Assembly (NCBI RefSeq): GCF_041154485.1
Contig: NZ_AP028669.1
Location: 4,092,001 to 4,156,000, forward strand
DNA: 64,000 bases
From: Variovorax sp. V93
Lineage (GTDB): Bacteria; Pseudomonadota; Gammaproteobacteria; Burkholderiales; Burkholderiaceae_C
Reading direction: 5' to 3'
Shown: one piece after another, positions 46,300 through 55,687 of the stretch
How the letters are laid out: every line of letters starts with the position of its first letter
How positions within the stretch are numbered: position 1 is the first letter of the stretch
Position numbers and translations under genes: made by a program
Notes under the pieces: model-generated
Databases searched by the model: none
Seen by the model: the letters and a program-made list of their open reading frames with translations, nothing else
What the model was told of the DNA's origin: nothing

Positions 46300-47382
46300 T
46301 CAGGCAGCCTTCGCGATCGGAATCGTTTCGCTGGCCATGCCGCGGTAGACCTCGGCCTCGCCGTGCTTCGCCAGCAGCTGCATCAGGTGCTTGCGGATCA
46401 GCATGCCGGGCCGGTCCGACTCCATCGAATACTCCACGCCGCGCCGGCGCGTGTCGACCAAGGCATCGGGGTCGGTCGATTCGAGGATGTCCTTGTCCTC
46501 GCGCGTGACCGCCTCGTCGAAGTCGATCAGCATCTGTGCGGTGCAGTCGGCCTCGGTGTCGTTGCGGAACAGCCATTGGCACAGTTGCATGCGCCCGTCG
46601 TCGATGGGCGTGAAGCAGTTGATGATGATGTGTCGCACGCCGCTCGGGTATTCGATGTCGAGCCGGCGCGAGAACGGCAGGAAGTAGGCGTTGCGCATGT
46701 GGCGCGTGGTGATCGGCTCGGTCACGCCGCTGATGGCGTGGAACTTCACCGGGTTGGCCGCCTCGATCACCGTCTCGGCATAGAAGCCTGAATCGTTCTC
46801 GACCAGTTCGTACTTGCTCGGCTTCGGGCTCGCGGCCACGCCGAAGGTGGCGCGGTGCACGAAGCTGAAATGCGAGTTGTCGAACGAATTCTCGAGCGCG
46901 CGCATCGGGCTGGTCTGCCACTCTTCGTAGAACTGGAAGATGGTGCGGTAGCCCGGGTCGCCGAACTCCGGGATGGCGGGAATGTCGGCGATGGGCTCTT
47001 CCAGCGCCACCCATGCGTAGCCGTAGCGCGCGGTGCAGCGGTAGGCGGTGGTGCGGTACTCCGGCGAGATCTTGCGGTCGGCCTCGTACTGCGGAATGCG
47101 GATCACCTGGCCGCTGCGGTCGTAGGTCCAGCCGTGATAGCCGCACTGGATCGCGCCCTGCCCGCAGGCCTGGCCTTCGCCATCGACGCACCAGCCTTTC
47201 GACAGCTTCGCGGTGCGGTGGCAGCAGCGGTCGCGCAATGCGGCAGGCTGGCCGCCGGCATCGAGGAAGAGAACGATGTCTTCGCCCAGCAGTCTGAAGG
47301 GCCTCGGGCCGCTGGCCAGCTCGGTGAGCGGCATGACGGCATGCCAGAACTTGCGGAAGACGGGTTGTCGGGTGACGAGCAT
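46300..47382 (-). CDS. Rieske [2Fe-2S] oxygenase, alpha subunit type
   Basis: A 360-residue Rieske non-haem iron oxygenase. The cluster ligands are C53-x-H55 and C80-xx-H83, separated by 24 residues, longer than the usual spacing, with an insert rich in Gly/Cys (GEGQACGQG). The mononuclear iron site is D168-x2-H171-x4-H176 (ENSFDNSHFSFVH). ATG at 47382 follows an AGGAGTCC-like sequence. Its size is that of phthalate-, vanillate- or N-demethylase-type oxygenases. No reductase is adjacent. Its promoter mirrors that of the divergent binding-protein gene, suggesting a shared substrate. Confidence 0.88.
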   Translation of the reverse strand: MLVTRQPVFRKFWHAVMPLTELASGPRPFRLLGEDIVLFLDAGGQPAALRDRCCHRTAKLSKGWCVDGEGQACGQGAIQCGYHGWTYDRSGQVIRIPQYEADRKISPEYRTTAYRCTARYGYAWVALEEPIADIPAIPEFGDPGYRTIFQFYEEWQTSPMRALENSFDNSHFSFVHRATFGVAASPKPSKYELVENDSGFYAETVIEAANPVKFHAISGVTEPITTRHMRNAYFLPFSRRLDIEYPSGVRHIIINCFTPIDDGRMQLCQWLFRNDTEADCTAQMLIDFDEAVTREDKDILESTDPDALVDTRRRGVEYSMESDRPGMLIRKHLMQLLAKHGEAEVYRGMASETIPIAKAA

Positions 47383-47427
47383 GCGTGGACTCCTTCTGTT
47401 GTTGCGCGTGGGTACGAACGAACCTGA

Positions 47428-47632
47428 AAGAGCAATTTCCTGCCGCGAGGGCTGAACGCTTCTACTCTGCGCCACCTGCCATGCAAATTGCGCGCCTGCA
47501 TTGTGGCGCAGGTCGGCCGCGCCTCCAAGCACGCGGCCCGCCCTGGCATGGCTCGTGCATCGGCTCCCGCAAGAGTAGAAGCGTTCAGCAGCGCACGCAC
47601 CACCGTTGTGCGCCCGCCCGGAAATTGCTCTT
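47428..47632. promoter_or_regulatory. Mirror-image divergent promoter with two nested perfect inverted repeats
   Basis: This 307-bp gene-free gap holds an 18-bp element AGAGTAGAAGCGTTCAGC at 47572-47589 whose exact complement is at 47451-47468. It also holds a 13-bp element GGAAATTGCTCTT at 47620-47632 whose complement is at 47428-47440. Each divergent gene therefore sees the same two elements in the same order, 10 bp apart on the Rieske side and 30 bp apart on the binding-protein side. A further repeat, CTGCGCCAC/GTGGCGCAG, occupies 47467-47511. This strongly suggests joint control of both genes. Confidence 0.65.
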
Positions 47633-47689
47633 GAAGTGCCTTCCGCCGTGTGCGGAGGGATTCAAGACCCGAGGATTCCGAGGCCCCAC

Positions 47690-48718
47690 ATGCAACGTCG
47701 ATTCTTTCTTGCGGCCAGTGCCGCCACCCTTGCCGCTCCCGCCGTCTTCGCCCAGGGCGGCGGCAAGCCGACCCCGCTCAAGTTCACGCTCGACTTCCGC
47801 ATCAACGGCCAGACCGCGCCCTTCTTCCTGGCGCACAGCAAGGGCTACTACAGGGACGAAGGCCTCGACGTGAGCATCGACACCGGCGCCGGTTCGGTCG
47901 CTTCCATCACGCGCATCGCGAGCGGCGTCTACCAGATGGGCCTGGGCGACATCAGCTCGCTGGTCGAGTTCAATGCGCAGAACCCCGGCACGCCGATGGT
48001 GCAGGCCGTGTACCAGTACTACAACCGCGCGCCCTTCGTGATCATCGGCCGCAAGGACCGCGGCGTCACGGCCGAGTTCAAGAGCCTCGCGGGCAAGAAG
48101 GTGGCGGCCGCGGCCGTCGAATCGACCCGCCGCGCGTGGCCGATGGTGGCGCGCAAGCAGGGCATGCGCAGCGACGCCTTCCAGTGGCAGACCACCGACT
48201 TCAGCGCGCGCGACAACGTGATGGTGCGCGGCGACGTCGACGCCGCCACCTACTTTCATGATTCCGCCATTTCGCTCTTCGCGCGCATGAAGCAGGAAGA
48301 ACTGTCGGTGCTCAAATATGCGGACGCGGGCGTCAACCTGTATGGCAACGCCATTCTCGCGAGCAGCAACATGATCGCGCAGAACCCCAGGGTGGTTGCG
48401 GCCTTCCTGCGCGCCACCAACCGCGCCATCGTCGAGACCTTTGCCAACCCCGCGCCCGGCATCGCGGCCATGCGCCAGCGCGAACCCATCCTGGACGAAA
48501 GGATGGAGCTTGAACGCTGGAGTGTCACGGCGCAATATGTGGGTGCCGCGGATACGCGCAGCCATGGCCTGGGCGACATCAGGAAGCTCACGCTCGAGCA
48601 GCAGGTCGACGAGGTCGCCGACGTATTCGGCCTCAAGGTCAAGCCCTCGTCCGACGCCATCTTCAACACCTCGATGCTGCCATCGCGCAGCGAACGCATG
48701 ATTTCCACCAAGGCATGA
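47690..48718 (+). CDS. Solo ABC substrate-binding protein (NMT1/THI5-like)
   Basis: A 342-residue exported binding protein with an RR-containing leader (MQRRFFLAASAATLAAPAVFA). The mature start LKFTLDFRINGQTAPFFLAHSKGYYRDEGLDVSID (about 31-65, in pieces) closely parallels that of the binding protein at 38881-39915, so they are paralogues. No ATPase or permease is adjacent. The stop overlaps the start of a deaminase gene. It may hand its ligand to the ABC permease 7 kb away. Its promoter mirrors that of the Rieske oxygenase. Confidence 0.88.
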   Translation: MQRRFFLAASAATLAAPAVFAQGGGKPTPLKFTLDFRINGQTAPFFLAHSKGYYRDEGLDVSIDTGAGSVASITRIASGVYQMGLGDISSLVEFNAQNPGTPMVQAVYQYYNRAPFVIIGRKDRGVTAEFKSLAGKKVAAAAVESTRRAWPMVARKQGMRSDAFQWQTTDFSARDNVMVRGDVDAATYFHDSAISLFARMKQEELSVLKYADAGVNLYGNAILASSNMIAQNPRVVAAFLRATNRAIVETFANPAPGIAAMRQREPILDERMELERWSVTAQYVGAADTRSHGLGDIRKLTLEQQVDEVADVFGLKVKPSSDAIFNTSMLPSRSERMISTKA

Positions 48719-49245
48719 ACTCCAGCAACATCAACCTCCATTCAACCCTCCCCGAAGAAGCCACGCTCGACGAACGCGACGGACGCTACCTGCGCAAGGC
48801 CATCGTCTGGTCGCATGCGGCGCGCCGCCGCGGCAACCGGCCCTTCGGCTCGGTCATCGTCTCGGCCGCCGGCGAAGTGCTCGCCGAAGCCGGCAACAGC
48901 AACACCGAGACCGGCGACTGCACCGCGCATGCGGAAGTGAACGCGCTGCGCGCACTCGCGGGGCGCGGCCTCACGCGCGAAGAGCTCGCCGGCGCCACCA
49001 TCTACGCGTCGGGCGAGCCCTGCGTGATGTGCGCGGGCGCCATCTTCTGGTCGAACATCGGCCGCGTGGTGTTCGGCATCGACGCCGAGCGGCTGCGCGT
49101 GTTCCGCGGCGAACGGCAGGACCAGCGTGATGCGGAGCTGTCGTGCCGCGACGTGTTCCGCGCCTCGCCGCATCCGATCGAATGCATCGGACCCGCGCTG
49201 CTCGACGAGGCCAGTGCTGCACACGACGGCGCCTGGGCCAGCTAG
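48715..49245 (+). CDS. Cytosine/guanine deaminase-family nucleoside deaminase
   Basis: A 176-residue zinc deaminase: H72-A-E74 (TAHAEVNAL) and C103-VM-C106 (GEPCVMCAGAIFWSNIGRVVFG). The first 25 residues are an extra leader compared with the paralogue at 41574-42056, with which it shares the LSCRDVFR and IECIGP segments. The start is fixed by a 4-base overlap with the binding-protein stop, so uptake and deamination are tightly coupled. Substrate unknown; an aminated pyrimidine or purine-like ring is expected. Confidence 0.87.
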   Translation: MNSSNINLHSTLPEEATLDERDGRYLRKAIVWSHAARRRGNRPFGSVIVSAAGEVLAEAGNSNTETGDCTAHAEVNALRALAGRGLTREELAGATIYASGEPCVMCAGAIFWSNIGRVVFGIDAERLRVFRGERQDQRDAELSCRDVFRASPHPIECIGPALLDEASAAHDGAWAS

Positions 49246-49276
49246 CCGCTCGGGGCGGGGCGAATAGACTCGTTGG

Positions 49277-50107
49277 ATGTCCTGGCACGCCCATCTTCAT
49301 CTCGACTACCGACAGGAAGCCGCCCGCAGCGTCGCGCGCTTTCGCCATGACGGGCCGCTGCGCATCCTGCAGAGCCTCTATCCCGAGGGCGATGCGATCT
49401 GCCACAACGTGCTGGTGCATCCGCCGGGCGGACTGGTGGGCGGCGACACGCTGGACATCGACATCGAGGCAGCCGGCGCAAGCCATGGGCTCATCACCAC
49501 GCCCGGCGCCTCGCGCTTCTACCGCTCCGAAGGCGAACTCGCGCTGCAGCGCACGCGCATCCGGCTTGCCAAGGGCGCGCGGCTCGAGTGGCTGCCGCTG
49601 GAGGCCATCTGCTACAGCGGCTGCCGCGCAGAGAACCGGCTCACCATCGAGGCCGAGCCCGGCGCCGAGATGATCGGCTGGGACGTGACGGCCCTCGGCT
49701 TGCCGCATGCCAATCAGCCATTCGAACGCGGCACCTACCTGCAGCACATCGAAGTGCCCGGCGTCTGGCTGGAGCGCGGGCGCATCGACGCGGCGGACCA
49801 GCGGCTGCTGCAGAGCCCGCTGGGCTTCGGCGGGCATCGCTGCATCGCGTCGCTGTTCTTCGTGTCGGGCTCGCCGGCCGCGCGGGCGCGGCGCGAGGCG
49901 CTGCTTGCGCTCGCACGCACCGCCATCGATGCGCACGGGCTGCAGCAGAGCGCCGGCGCAACCAGCCCGCATGCGGAGATCGTCGTGCTGCGCGTACTGG
50001 CGCCCGTGGTGGAGCCCGCGATGCAGCTGCTGCGGCAGGTGTGGCAGGCATGGCGCGCGGAGCTGTGGCAGTTGCCGGCGAGCTCGCCGCGCATCTGGGC
50101 GACCTAG
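49277..50107 (+). CDS. ureD: Urease accessory protein UreD (UreH)
   Basis: A 276-residue UreD of full length, recognised by the stretch HNVLVHPPGGLVGGDTLDIDI (about 43-63), TTPGASRFYRSEGE, LEWLPLEAICYSG and GRIDAADQRLLQSPLGFGGHRC. UreD is part of the UreDFG complex that delivers nickel to urease. Here it stands without ureABC or ureEFG: 31 bp behind the deaminase gene and meeting a leftward LysR gene. It may be transcribed with the binding-protein/deaminase pair. The structural genes must lie elsewhere if it is functional. Confidence 0.87.
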   Translation: MSWHAHLHLDYRQEAARSVARFRHDGPLRILQSLYPEGDAICHNVLVHPPGGLVGGDTLDIDIEAAGASHGLITTPGASRFYRSEGELALQRTRIRLAKGARLEWLPLEAICYSGCRAENRLTIEAEPGAEMIGWDVTALGLPHANQPFERGTYLQHIEVPGVWLERGRIDAADQRLLQSPLGFGGHRCIASLFFVSGSPAARARREALLALARTAIDAHGLQQSAGATSPHAEIVVLRVLAPVVEPAMQLLRQVWQAWRAELWQLPASSPRIWAT

Positions 50108-50111
50108 CGTT

Positions 50112-50988
50112 TCAGGCCGGCATGTCGGTGCGCGGCAGCCGCAGGTGCTTCTTCAAGGTTTCGAACACCTGCCGCGTGACCGGGTTCACCACGTGGCTGC
50201 GCACGTACAGGTAGTAGGCGAGGTCGGGCAGGCGCGGCATGCCGTCGCCGGCGCCCAGCACGCGCAGGCCGGCGTCGAGCTGCTCCACGCCGCGCGCCGT
50301 CACGCCGAGGCCGGCGCGCAGTGCGGCCTTGATGCCGATCAGGCTCGACGAGGTGTAGCGCGGCGTCCAGGCCACGCCCGCGGCATCGAGCGCCTCGTGG
50401 CCGATGCGGCGAAAGATGCTCGGGCCGTCGGCCATGATCAGCGGCACCGGCTTGGACGGGTCGTGCACGTAGCTCGCGGCGCACAGCCACACGGTGGGCG
50501 AGTTGCGCAGCACCACGCCCTCGAACTGCGATTGCGCATCGGCGCGGTTGGAGATGATCATGTCGACCTCGCCGCTCTTGAGCGAAGTCATGAGGTAGGG
50601 GCTGCGGCCGATGTGGATGTCCAGCTGCAGCAGCGGCGAGGTGCGCGCCACCTCGGTGAGCAGCAGCGGCAGCATGGTCTCGGCCACGTCGTGCGGCGCG
50701 CCGATGCGCAGGTTGCCTTCGAGCTCGCCCTGCCGCAGGCTGCGCAGTGCCTCGTCGTTGAGCGCGAGCAGGTGGTGCGCATAGCTCAGGAGCCGCTCGC
50801 CATGCTCGGTGAGTCGCTTCTGCCGGCCCTGCTTGGCGAACAGCGCGTGGCCCGCCTGCTCTTCGAGCCGCTGCATCTGCTGCGTGACGGCCGACTGCGT
50901 GCGACCCAGGTGCACGGCCGCCGCGGCAAAGCTGTGGTGGCTGACGACAGCCGCGAAGGAGCGCAGCAGTTCGAGATCGAGCGTGGAC

Positions 50989-50990
<2 letters not shown>
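50112..50990 (-). CDS. LysR-family transcriptional regulator
   Basis: A 292-residue LysR regulator. HTH (about 1-60; HSFAAAAVHLGRTQSAVTQQMQRLE) and effector domain (about 90-285). It is divergent from the thiol dioxygenase gene, with an AT-rich palindrome overlapping its own start codon. It therefore probably controls the dioxygenase-rhodanese-Bug-lyase genes. The ligand may be a sulfur metabolite, by inference. Confidence 0.9.
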
Positions 50991-51687
<697 letters not shown>

Positions 51688-51774
51688 GCTCCTCTTTCAA
51701 CCTCGTCTTCGTTCATGCGGACCGTGCGGCGCGCGGCCCCGCAGGACCGCGTTCGTTCCAACGGCTTGCTTCCC

Positions 51775-53361
51775 ATGACCTCCTTCATCGATCCGAAGAC
51801 CCTCAAATCCTGGCTGCACGACGGCGGCGAGATCGCGCTGCTCGACGTGCGCGAGCACGGCCAGTACGGCGAGGCGCACCTGTTCTACGGCATCCCGCTG
51901 CCCTTCAGCCGGCTCGAACTCGATGCGCCGCACCTCGTGCCGCGCCGCAGCGTGCGGGTGGTGGCATACGACGGCGGCGAAGGCGACGTGGCCGAACGCG
52001 CCGCCCGGCGGCTTGCCGTGCTGGGCTACACCGGCGTGCACGTTCTGCAGGGCGGCACCCGCGCCTGGAAGGCCGCGGGCCATGCGCTCTTCGCGGGCGT
52101 CAACCTGCCTTCGAAGACCTTCGGCGAGCTGGCCGAAGAGGCCTACCACACGCCCCGCGTGAGCGCCGACCAGCTGGCCGAGATGCTCGCGCGCAAGGAG
52201 AAGGTGGTGGTGCTCGACGGCCGGCCGGTGAGCGAGTTCCACAAGATGAACATCCCCACGGCCACCTGCTGCCCCAACGGCGAGCTCGCCTACCGCGTGC
52301 GCCGGCTGGTGCCCGACACCACCACGCCCATCGTCGTCAATTGCGCGGGCCGCACGCGCAGCATCATCGGCGCGCAGACGCTCATCAACCTGGGCCTGCC
52401 CAACCCCGTCTACGCGCTGGAGAACGGCACGCAGGGCTGGTACCTGAACGACCACGCGCTGGAGCACGGCAGCACGCGGCGCTATGCGGACGACAGCGGA
52501 AACACCGACCTGCGGCCGGCCGCCAAGGCGCTGGCCGAGCGCTTCGGTGTGCCCACGGTCACGGCGCAGACCGTGCAGCAGTGGGCCGGCGACGGCAGCC
52601 GCAGCCTGTTTCTCTGCGACGTGCGCACGCCCGAGGAATTCGCGGCCGGCACGCTGCCCGGTGCGCAGCACACGCCGGGCGGGCAGCTGATGCAGGCCGG
52701 CGACCAGTACTTCGGCGTGCGCGGCGCGCGGCTCGTGCTGTTCGACAACGACGGCGTGCGCGCACCCACCGTGGCGCACTGGCTGCGGCAGATGGGCCAC
52801 GAGGCGAGCGTGCTCGAAGGCGGACTTGCGAGCGGGCTGTCGCTGGCGCCCGCCGCCGTGACGCCCGCGCCCGCGCTGGCGACGATCGACGCGCAGGCGC
52901 TGGCCGCCCGCCTTGCGCAAGGCAACGTGGCGCTGGTCGACCTGCGCCCGAGCATGCAGTTCCGCGCCGGTCACATTCCGCAGGCGCGCTGGTCGATACG
53001 CCCGCGCCTGGCCAACGACCTGAAGTCCGAAACGCGCCAGCTCGTGCTGGTGGCCGACGACGCTGCGCTCGCCGCCTGGGCCGCGGCGTCCGAACTGGCC
53101 GGCCGCTCGCCAGCCCCGTTGCTGCTCGAAGGCGGCATGGCCGCATGGCGCGCCGCGGGCCTGCCGGTGGAAGCCACGCCCACCCTGCCCGCCGACGCGG
53201 ACTGCATCGACTACCTGTTCTTCGTGCACGACCGCCACGACGGCAACAAGGAAGCGGCGCGCCGCTACCTGGCGTGGGAGACCGGCCTGGTCGCGCAGCT
53301 CGACGCGCAGGAGCGCTCGGCCTTCAGGCTGCCGGCCGCTTCCGCCGCGCGGCACGTCTAG
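51775..53361 (+). CDS. Four-domain rhodanese-like protein
   Basis: A 528-residue protein with four rhodanese folds: about 1-105, 125-235, 255-360 and 375-470. Each starts with an LLDVRE-, VLDGRP-, LCDVRT- or LVDLRP-type strand. Only the second keeps a catalytic cysteine, C190 in VVNCAGRTRS; the others have aspartate or glycine at that position (YDGG, FDND, VADD). The last about 50 residues add a separate helical tail. It should transfer sulfane sulfur or handle sulfite/thiosulfate, downstream of the thiol dioxygenase gene by 87 bp. Confidence 0.87.
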   Translation: MTSFIDPKTLKSWLHDGGEIALLDVREHGQYGEAHLFYGIPLPFSRLELDAPHLVPRRSVRVVAYDGGEGDVAERAARRLAVLGYTGVHVLQGGTRAWKAAGHALFAGVNLPSKTFGELAEEAYHTPRVSADQLAEMLARKEKVVVLDGRPVSEFHKMNIPTATCCPNGELAYRVRRLVPDTTTPIVVNCAGRTRSIIGAQTLINLGLPNPVYALENGTQGWYLNDHALEHGSTRRYADDSGNTDLRPAAKALAERFGVPTVTAQTVQQWAGDGSRSLFLCDVRTPEEFAAGTLPGAQHTPGGQLMQAGDQYFGVRGARLVLFDNDGVRAPTVAHWLRQMGHEASVLEGGLASGLSLAPAAVTPAPALATIDAQALAARLAQGNVALVDLRPSMQFRAGHIPQARWSIRPRLANDLKSETRQLVLVADDAALAAWAAASELAGRSPAPLLLEGGMAAWRAAGLPVEATPTLPADADCIDYLFFVHDRHDGNKEAARRYLAWETGLVAQLDAQERSAFRLPAASAARHV

Positions 53362-53420
53362 CTCCCCCGGTTTCGCCTTCTCCGTTCGTCGTTGTCAGTT
53401 CCTATTCCAGGAGTCCCGTC

Positions 53421-54431
53421 ATGTCGTCTGTCCTTCGCATTCCGAGTCTTGCCCGTCTTTCGGTCGCTGCCGCATGGCTCGCGGCCATGGCCCTGCAGCC
53501 TGCCGCGGCCCAGCCGCTGCCCGCGCGCAACGGCTTTCCGTCGCAGCCCGTGAAGTTCGTCTCGCCCTTTCCTCCGGGCGGCGGCAACGACGCCACGGCC
53601 CGGCTGGTGACCACGCGGCTGCCGGAAATCATGGGCCAGGCCGCAGTGGTGGACAACCGCGGCGGCGCAGGCGGCAACATCGGCGCCAAGTCGGTGGCCG
53701 AGGCCAAGCCCGACGGCTACACCGTGCTGACCTCCCAGGTGTCGATCATGGCGGTGAACCCATCGCTCTACTCGGCGCCGGGCTTCGACCCGATCAAGAA
53801 CTTCGTGCCGATCACGCAGATCAACGCGGCGCCGCTCGCGCTGGTGGTGGAGGCCCATTCGCCCTACAAGACCTTCGCCGACCTGGCCGCGCGCGCCAAG
53901 GCCAGCCCCGGCAAGGTGACCTATGCCACGCCGGGCAACGGCACGCTCTCGCACCTGGTCGGCGTGGTGCTGCAGAAGGACAGCGGCGTGGACATGACGC
54001 ACGTGCCCTACAAGGGCGCCGGCCCCGCGCTCACCGACCTGCTCGGCGGGCAGGTCGACGTGCTCGTGACCTCGACCTCCTCGGTCGCGGGCATGGTGCA
54101 GAACGGCAAGCTGCGCGTGCTGGCCGTTACCAGCCCGCGCCGCATCGGCGTGTTCGCCAAGGTGCCCACTCTCGAGGAACTGGGCTATGCCAATGCCCGC
54201 TTCGAGGACTGGTACGGCTTCTTCGCGCCAGCCGGCACGCCGCCCGAGCGCGTGGCCTACCTGAACGAAGCCATCGTGCGCACGCTGCGCCTGCCCGAAG
54301 TGACCAAGCTCGTGAACGACGGCGGCAGCGAGGTGGTCGCCAACACGCCCGAAGCCTTCGCCGCGCAGCTGCGGCAGGACATCGACCGCTGGTCGCGCAT
54401 CGTCAAGCTGTCGGGCGCAAAGGCGGATTGA
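53421..54431 (+). CDS. Bug-family tripartite tricarboxylate transporter substrate-binding protein
   Basis: A 336-residue exported binding protein. The signal peptide (LSVAAAWLAAMALQPAAAQP) is followed by FPSQPVKFVSPFPPGGGNDATAR, then NRGGAGGNIGAKSVAEAKPDGYTVL, which are standard Bug motifs. It sits between the rhodanese and the C-S-lyase-like gene. It may bring a sulfur-containing carboxylate such as mercaptosuccinate or a thioether acid to the membrane. TctA and TctB are absent from the window. Confidence 0.9.
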   Translation: MSSVLRIPSLARLSVAAAWLAAMALQPAAAQPLPARNGFPSQPVKFVSPFPPGGGNDATARLVTTRLPEIMGQAAVVDNRGGAGGNIGAKSVAEAKPDGYTVLTSQVSIMAVNPSLYSAPGFDPIKNFVPITQINAAPLALVVEAHSPYKTFADLAARAKASPGKVTYATPGNGTLSHLVGVVLQKDSGVDMTHVPYKGAGPALTDLLGGQVDVLVTSTSSVAGMVQNGKLRVLAVTSPRRIGVFAKVPTLEELGYANARFEDWYGFFAPAGTPPERVAYLNEAIVRTLRLPEVTKLVNDGGSEVVANTPEAFAAQLRQDIDRWSRIVKLSGAKAD

Positions 54432-54466
54432 CGCACCATAGAGGCCCGTGCCCGCTGGAACACACC

Positions 54467-55669
54467 ATGTCCGATTCGCCCAAAGACACCGCAGGCCAGT
54501 CCCTCGACACCCGGCTCGCCCACGCCGGCAAGGCTCCGGCCTACTTCGGCGGCTCGCCGGTCAACACACCGCTGGTGCGCGCGAGCACCGTGCTGTTCGA
54601 CAGCGTGGCCGCGATGCGCGAGACGCGCGCGCGCCGCGGCGAAGAGCGCGCCTTCAGCTACGGCGCGCGCGGCACGCCCACCACCTTCGCGCTCGAAGAT
54701 GCGGTGAGCGAGCTCGAAGGCGCCCACCGCACGCGCCTCTTTCCCACCGGCCTTGCCGCCATCGGCATGGTGCTGCTGTCGTATCTGAAGCCCGGCGACC
54801 ACGTGCTGATGTCGGACAGCGTGTACGAGCCGGCGCGCAAGCTCGTGCATTCCTTCCTCGATCCCTACGGCATCCGCTGCAGCTTCTTTGCCGCGGACGG
54901 CCGCGGCATCGAGGAACTGTTCGAGCCGAACACGAAGCTCGTGTATGCCGAATGCCCCGGTTCGCTGGTCTACGAGATGTGCGACCTGCCGAAGCTGGCC
55001 GAACTGGCGCATGCGCGCGGCGCGCTGGTTGCCGCGGACAACACCTGGGGCTCGGGCGTTCAATACCGGCCGCTCGCACTGGGCGCCGACATCTCGCTGA
55101 TGGCCGCCACCAAGTACCTCTCGGGCCACTCCGACGTGATGATGGGCACCGTCGCCACCACGCGCGAAGCCTGGCAGCCGCTCAACGAGCGCTGCGACGC
55201 CTTCGGCATGACGGTGAGTCCCGACGATGCCTGGCTGGTGCTGCGTGGCATGCGCACGCTGTCCGCGCGGCTGCAGATGCACGAGCGGCATGCGATGGAG
55301 GTGGCGCACTGGCTGCAGGCGCGGCCCGAGGTGGCGGCCGTGTTCTGCCCCGCGCTGCCGCAGCATCCGGGCCACGTGCTCTGGCAGCGCGACTGCCGCG
55401 GCACCAACGGGCTCGTCTCGTTCGAGCTGCAGCCGGGCATCGGCAACGCCGCGGTCGAGCGCTTCGTCGATGCGCTGTCGCTGTTCGGCCGGGGCTCGTC
55501 CTGGGGCGGCTATGAAAGCCTGGTGGCCTGGGCCGACATGCGCGCGGCCCGCAGCGTGACCGACTGGAGCGCGCGCGGCGCGGTCATCCGGCTGCACGTG
55601 GGGCTCGAGGCGCCTTCGGACCTGCTGCGCGATCTCGAAGGCGGCTTCGCGGTCCTGGGTGCCGGCTGA
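54467..55669 (+). CDS. Cystathionine beta-lyase-like PLP enzyme
   Basis: A 400-residue Cys/Met-metabolism PLP enzyme. The PLP lysine is K216 (MAATKYLSGHSDVMMG) and the pyridine-nitrogen aspartate D191 (AADNTWGSG). The substrate loop SYGARGTPTTFALEDAVSELEGA and the C-terminal SLFGRGSSWGGYESL place it with cystathionine beta-lyases (MetC) rather than gamma-synthases. It releases homocysteine, or a thiol from another C-S substrate, plus pyruvate and ammonia. It ends the putative sulfur unit. Confidence 0.88.
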   Translation: MSDSPKDTAGQSLDTRLAHAGKAPAYFGGSPVNTPLVRASTVLFDSVAAMRETRARRGEERAFSYGARGTPTTFALEDAVSELEGAHRTRLFPTGLAAIGMVLLSYLKPGDHVLMSDSVYEPARKLVHSFLDPYGIRCSFFAADGRGIEELFEPNTKLVYAECPGSLVYEMCDLPKLAELAHARGALVAADNTWGSGVQYRPLALGADISLMAATKYLSGHSDVMMGTVATTREAWQPLNERCDAFGMTVSPDDAWLVLRGMRTLSARLQMHERHAMEVAHWLQARPEVAAVFCPALPQHPGHVLWQRDCRGTNGLVSFELQPGIGNAAVERFVDALSLFGRGSSWGGYESLVAWADMRAARSVTDWSARGAVIRLHVGLEAPSDLLRDLEGGFAVLGAG

Positions 55670-55687
55670 AGGCAGCTGCGCTGCGGC

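Noticed and set aside
47428..47632. Inverted repeats as ends of an insertion sequence or integron element
   Set aside because: The enclosed about 200 bp holds no transposase and there are no flanking target duplications visible. The elements sit symmetrically in two promoters, so regulation explains them better.
49277..50107. Start of a complete urease operon
   Set aside because: The next gene is an opposite-strand LysR regulator 4 bp away, and no ureA, B, C, E, F or G is in the window.
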